From positions 13,751 through 23,814 of the forward strand of contig DDPU01000031.1 of the NCBI GenBank assembly GCA_002342345.1: a stretch of 10,064 bases of DNA, given 5' to 3'. Positions 6,949 to 10,064 of the stretch are shown piece by piece. Made by a program: the position numbers and the translations under genes. Numbering within the stretch: the first letter of the stretch is position 1; every line of letters begins with the position of its first letter. A model generated the notes under the pieces. It was not told where the DNA came from, made no database searches, and saw nothing but the letters and a program-made list of their open reading frames with translations. Source of the stretch: Verrucomicrobia bacterium UBA2460 (GTDB taxonomy: Bacteria; Verrucomicrobiota; Verrucomicrobiia; Methylacidiphilales; Verrucolacustridaceae).

Positions 6949-8531
6949 TGATCTTCCGCCGGGTCTTCCCCGGTCTGCTGGGCCTTGCCTGCCTTTTCTT
7001 CTTTTCCGGATGCGGCTCTCAACCGCGGGCCGACCTGGTCTTATGCAACGGGGCCGAACCCCAGACCCTCGATCCCGCCCTTGTTTCCGGTCAGTTGGAA
7101 GGCCGCATCTGCGCCGCCCTGCACGAGGGTTTGACCCGGAGGGATGCCCGCGGCAAGGCGATCCCCGGGGCGGCACAAAGCTGGAAAATCTCTCCGGACG
7201 GAAAGACCTACACCTTTACGCTCCGGCCCGATATGAAATGGTCCAACGGGGATCCGGTCACCGCGGAGGATTTTCGCTACAGCTGGGTGCGGGCCTTGGA
7301 CCCTGCGACCGCCTCGCCTTATGCGGAAATCCTCTTCTTCATCCGCGGCGCGGAAGATTTTCAGGCCGGACGCGCTCCGGCGGCAGCGGTGGAGGTTGTC
7401 GCCCCCGATGCGGGGACCCTTGTGGTTCACCTGAAAAATCCCGTGCCATTCTTCCTTTCCCTTGCCTCCTTCACCACCTACCTGCCGGTCCACCGCGCAA
7501 CCGTGGAGAAACACGGAGACCGCTGGACACGGCCCGAACACTGGGTGGGCAATGGCCCCTACCGTTTGAAGGCGTGGCGGGTAAACGACCGGGTCTGTCT
7601 GGAGAAAAATCCTGCCTACCACTCCCCGGAACGGATCCGGTTGAACCGTATCGACGCCCTGGCCGTCACCCGCGCCAGCACGGCTTTTAACCTGTACTCT
7701 TCCGGGCAGGCAGACGTCCTTTTGGACAAGGGCCTGATTCCTTCTTTGATCCTGCCCAAACTTCGCGGGCGCCCCGACTTTCACCCCGCACCCCTCTTCG
7801 CCACGTACTTCTATCGTTTCAACGTCACCCGCCCTCCTTTTGACAATCCGAAGATCCGCAGGGCTTTCACTCTCGCCCTCAACAAGGAGGCTGTCGTGGA
7901 CAAGATGACCCGGGGAGGAGAGCCCATTGCCCTTTCCCTGACTCCCCGGGGCGTTCCGGGCTACCGGCCGCCGGAAGGCCCGGCTCAGGATGAGGATACC
8001 GCCAGGGCCCTACTGCGGGAGGCCGGTTTCCCGAACGGACAGGGTTTTCCGCGGGTCTCGATCCTTTACAACAAGTCGGAGCTCAACGAACAGGTCGCCG
8101 TGGAGGTGCAGGCCCAGTGGAAGCGCGCCCTCGGCGTCCAGGTGGAGCTTCGCAACCAGGAATGGGCCACCTATTTGCGATCCCTGGATACCCTCGACTT
8201 CGACATCGCCCGCTCCAGCTGGGTTGGCGATTACGACGACCCCCTCACGTTTCTCGACTGCTTCGCCACCGGGCGTGGCAACAACCGTACCGGCTGGTCG
8301 GACGCGGCGTACGACAACCTTCTTACCCGGGCCCAAGCGGAAGCCGATCCCGCAACCCGCTTCCGCCTCCTGGAACAGGCGGAGGAAATTCTTGTTTCCC
8401 GCGCCATGCCAATCCTGCCGATTTACCACTTCGTGGGCTGTCTAATGTTCGACCCCGGAAAACTGGACGGGCTTCTCCCCAATCTCCTCGACGAACATCC
8501 TTTCGCTGAAATAGGCCCAAAAGGGAAATAA
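6948..8531 (+). CDS. oppA: OppA-like peptide-binding lipoprotein of an ABC transporter
   Basis: This is an extracytoplasmic solute-binding protein of family 5 (SBP_bac_5) that captures peptides for ABC import. The N terminus is a signal peptide with basic residues (RR at 4-5), a hydrophobic core and a probable lipobox FSGC, with lipidated Cys22; Phe at -3 is not the usual Leu. The mature part has DPALVSGQLEG, LHEGL (59-62 region), PGAAQSWKISPDG with YTFTLRPDMKWSNGDPVTAEDF (88-109 region) and NQEW (403-406). Asp428 in GDYDDPLTFL matches, by my recall, the OppA aspartate that binds the peptide N terminus. Together with close similarity in order and wording to E. coli OppA, this favours oligopeptides over dipeptides, nickel or sugars. 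It has 527 residues. ATG 6948 overlaps the secG stop by one base; no Shine-Dalgarno is seen. Exact substrate is inference. Confidence 0.9.
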   Translation: MIFRRVFPGLLGLACLFFFSGCGSQPRADLVLCNGAEPQTLDPALVSGQLEGRICAALHEGLTRRDARGKAIPGAAQSWKISPDGKTYTFTLRPDMKWSNGDPVTAEDFRYSWVRALDPATASPYAEILFFIRGAEDFQAGRAPAAAVEVVAPDAGTLVVHLKNPVPFFLSLASFTTYLPVHRATVEKHGDRWTRPEHWVGNGPYRLKAWRVNDRVCLEKNPAYHSPERIRLNRIDALAVTRASTAFNLYSSGQADVLLDKGLIPSLILPKLRGRPDFHPAPLFATYFYRFNVTRPPFDNPKIRRAFTLALNKEAVVDKMTRGGEPIALSLTPRGVPGYRPPEGPAQDEDTARALLREAGFPNGQGFPRVSILYNKSELNEQVAVEVQAQWKRALGVQVELRNQEWATYLRSLDTLDFDIARSSWVGDYDDPLTFLDCFATGRGNNRTGWSDAAYDNLLTRAQAEADPATRFRLLEQAEEILVSRAMPILPIYHFVGCLMFDPGKLDGLLPNLLDEHPFAEIGPKGK

Positions 8532-8570
8532 GCTGATGAGCTCTCTGGGCCTCCCGCTTTTCGGACTTTT
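8513..8570 (+). terminator. Weak stem-loop/attenuator candidate between oppA and oppB
   Basis: AGGCCC (8513-8518, at the end of oppA) can pair with GGGCCT (8547-8552). An inner AGCT-GATG-AGCT element (8531-8542) lies between the arms, and two short TTTT runs follow (8558-8561 and 8567-8570). The runs are not directly after the stem, so an efficient intrinsic terminator is doubtful. A partial terminator here would lower permease expression relative to the binding protein, a common need in such operons. This is tentative. Confidence 0.22.
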
Positions 8571-8595
8571 AAGGCAATTTTCCCCAATCCCTTAA
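8569..8595 (+). repeat. Short inverted repeat upstream of oppB
   Basis: TTAAGG (8569-8574) and CCTTAA (8590-8595) are perfect inverted copies 15 nt apart in the 77-nt oppA-oppB spacer, ending 13 nt before the oppB ATG at 8609. They could be a regulator half-site pair or a weak hairpin. Six-base arms can arise by chance, and no promoter consensus nearby is convincing. Confidence 0.25.
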
Positions 8596-8608
8596 CCCCT
8601 CCGCCCAG

Positions 8609-9529
8609 ATGCTCACCTTCCTTGCCCGCCGGTTAATTTCCTCCATCCCTGTCGTCATCGCAGTCCTTACCCTGTGTTTTCTACTCGTCCGCATCGCTCC
8701 CGGCTCTCCTTTCGCCGCCGAGCGGGCGTTGGATGCCCGCACCAAGGCCATTCTGGAGGCAAAATACGGCCTTTCCGGATCCCTTCCCGAGCAACTTTTC
8801 CGATATGGATCCCGGGTGCTCCGCGGAGACTTGGGGGACTCTCTGAAGTTTCGCGGGCGAACCGTCGCGGAAATTATCGGACAATCCCTCCCCCGCTCCC
8901 TGCTGCTCGGCTCGATTTCCTTTACGCTGGCGCTTGGATTGGGCATCCCCCTGGGGGCTTACGCGGCCGCGCATCATGGCCGGAAAGGTGATTCTTTTTT
9001 CAACTCCCTGGCCCTGCTCACCCTTTCCACCCCGACCTTTGTCCTGGCACCTGTCTCGGTTCTGGTCTTTGCGTTTGGCCTGAAACTTGTGCCTCCCGCG
9101 GGCTGGGGAGCCCCCTCCCAACTGGTGCTTCCCGCCTTCTGCCTCGCGATTCCGTTCATCGGCGTATGCGCCCGCCTGACGCGGGCCGGCCTTTTGGAGA
9201 CCCTCGACTCCGACTTCATCCGTGCAGCCCGCGCCAAGGGAGTTTCGGAAGCCGGTCTGGTTTATCTCCACGCCCTCCGTCCCGCGATTCTGCCCTTGGT
9301 TGCCTACGCCGCCCCCCTCGCTGCGAACATTCTCACCGGGAGCCTGGTGATCGAGGAGGTTTTCGCCATTCCGGGGATTGGGCAGTTTTTTGTGAATGGC
9401 GTCATCAACCGCGATGTCTTTCTGGTTTCCGGGGTGGTGCTGGTTTACTGCCTCCTGCTTCTCCTGTTTAACCTTGTCGCGGACTGGTTGACCGCATTGC
9501 TGGATCCACGGATCCGGCTCTCCTCATGA
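8609..9529 (+). CDS. oppB: OppB-like peptide ABC transporter permease
   Basis: OppB is one of two membrane subunits forming the translocation path of the oligopeptide importer. The 306-residue product equals the usual OppB length. An N-terminal helix (about 9-28) with the family RRL...R.APGSPF start is followed by a periplasmic segment (about 30-95) containing YGLSGSLPEQ and LRGDLGDSL. A five-helix core follows at about 97-120, 133-158, 170-188, 228-250 and 270-293. The cytoplasmic EAA loop, where the ATPase docks, is DFIRAARAKGVSEAGLVYLHALRP (202-225 region), and the C-terminal IPGIGQFFVNGVINRD is typical. ATG 8609 gives the standard N terminus although no Shine-Dalgarno is visible. Its stop overlaps the oppC start as ATGA (9526-9529), so the two permeases are coupled. 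Confidence 0.95.
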   Translation: MLTFLARRLISSIPVVIAVLTLCFLLVRIAPGSPFAAERALDARTKAILEAKYGLSGSLPEQLFRYGSRVLRGDLGDSLKFRGRTVAEIIGQSLPRSLLLGSISFTLALGLGIPLGAYAAAHHGRKGDSFFNSLALLTLSTPTFVLAPVSVLVFAFGLKLVPPAGWGAPSQLVLPAFCLAIPFIGVCARLTRAGLLETLDSDFIRAARAKGVSEAGLVYLHALRPAILPLVAYAAPLAANILTGSLVIEEVFAIPGIGQFFVNGVINRDVFLVSGVVLVYCLLLLLFNLVADWLTALLDPRIRLSS

Positions 9530-10064
9530 GACTTCCCCGGCCTGCATGGATCATTTTGGGGCTTCTGGGAATCCTTGTCCTCGCAGCCATTTTCGGGCCG
9601 GTGATCAGCCCCTACGGGGTGGGCGAAGTTTCCGGCAACCGTCTCGCCCCTCCCGATGGACACCACTGGTTCGGCACCGACCTCCATGGCCGCGACCTTC
9701 TCACCCGGTTGATGTATGGGGCCCGCATTTCCCTGCTGGTGGGACTGGTGGGTGCCTCCATCAGTCTTTTGATCGGCGTTGCTTACGGTCTGGTCGCCGG
9801 ATATCTGGGGGGTCGTGTCGACAATCTGATGATGCGGGTCGTGGATGTTCTTTATGCCCTGCCCCGCATTGTCCTGGTGATTGTTCTCATCAGCCTTTTC
9901 GATCTGAGGTTAAAGACCCTCCTCGACGGAACCCCCCTGGCACCGTTTGCCACCCACGCACGCCTCCTCCTCCTCTTTGTGGGGCTTGGGCTGGTGGAAT
10001 GGCTTACCCTGGCCCGGATTGTCCGGGCCCAGGTCCTCACCATCAAGGAACGGCCCTTTGTCCT
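9526..10064 (+). CDS. oppC: OppC-like peptide ABC transporter permease (N-terminal 179 residues, cut by window edge)
   Basis: OppC is the second permease subunit, pairing with OppB. The visible part has an N-terminal helix (about 8-26) and the family signature HWFGTDLHGRDLLTRLMYGARISL (47-70 region). Helices follow at about 71-93 and 107-125, then a hydrophilic loop (126-146) and another helix (about 147-163). It ends in the start of the EAA loop, ARIVRAQVLTIKERPFV (163-179), where the window stops. The ATG at 9526 overlaps the oppB stop as ATGA; no strong Shine-Dalgarno precedes it. The ATP-binding subunits (OppD/OppF type) are not in the window and are expected downstream, as in known opp operons. 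Confidence 0.94.
   Translation, partial: MRLPRPAWIILGLLGILVLAAIFGPVISPYGVGEVSGNRLAPPDGHHWFGTDLHGRDLLTRLMYGARISLLVGLVGASISLLIGVAYGLVAGYLGGRVDNLMMRVVDVLYALPRIVLVIVLISLFDLRLKTLLDGTPLAPFATHARLLLLFVGLGLVEWLTLARIVRAQVLTIKERPFV

Noticed and set aside
7041..7784. Minus-strand open frame opposite oppA
   Set aside because: It is antisense to a clear solute-binding protein and shows no domain signature.

Overview
The window is a gene-dense, GC-rich (by eye) stretch of bacterial chromosome made of conserved housekeeping genes plus the start of an oligopeptide transporter. I see no phage, insertion sequence, CRISPR array, tRNA or rRNA. The gene content (tgt-yajC-secD, gap-pgk-tpiA-secG) and protein style suggest a Gram-negative-type bacterium, perhaps in the Verrucomicrobiota/PVC group. 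That placement is an impression from gene order and SecD/SecG/YajC style and was not tested.

Left half, minus strand (about 1-2832). Four genes read leftwards as one apparent operon: a YegS-type lipid kinase, tgt (queuosine tRNA modification), yajC and secD (Sec translocon accessory subunits; secD runs off the left edge). The junctions are very tight: a 3-nt TTGA-type overlap, an ATGA overlap and a 9-nt gap. Each of the three downstream genes has a recognisable Shine-Dalgarno sequence.

Centre (about 2820-3500). rsmD (16S rRNA m2G966 methyltransferase) faces the lipid kinase, and their 5' ends overlap by 13 nt, so there is no conventional divergent intergenic region. A sigma70-like promoter candidate for the minus operon lies inside the first codons of rsmD and would start transcription at the kinase start codon. 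A 69-nt spacer with a second promoter candidate precedes gap.

Right half, plus strand (3501-10064). gap-pgk-tpiA-secG is followed directly by an oppA-like lipoprotein gene and oppB and oppC permease genes (oppC runs off the right edge). GAPDH, PGK and TPI catalyse consecutive triose-level steps of glycolysis/gluconeogenesis. SecG is the small SecYEG subunit, so Sec genes occur in both halves. The Opp proteins form most of a peptide importer; its ATPases are presumably beyond the window. In contrast to the minus operon, most plus-strand genes here lack a visible Shine-Dalgarno sequence.

No clearly new system is visible. The best second-look items are the overlapping divergent starts of rsmD and the lipid kinase, the split in Shine-Dalgarno usage between the two operons, a GAPDH resembling the trypanosomatid glycosomal type, the two-helix N terminus of SecD, and the attachment of opp genes to secG.
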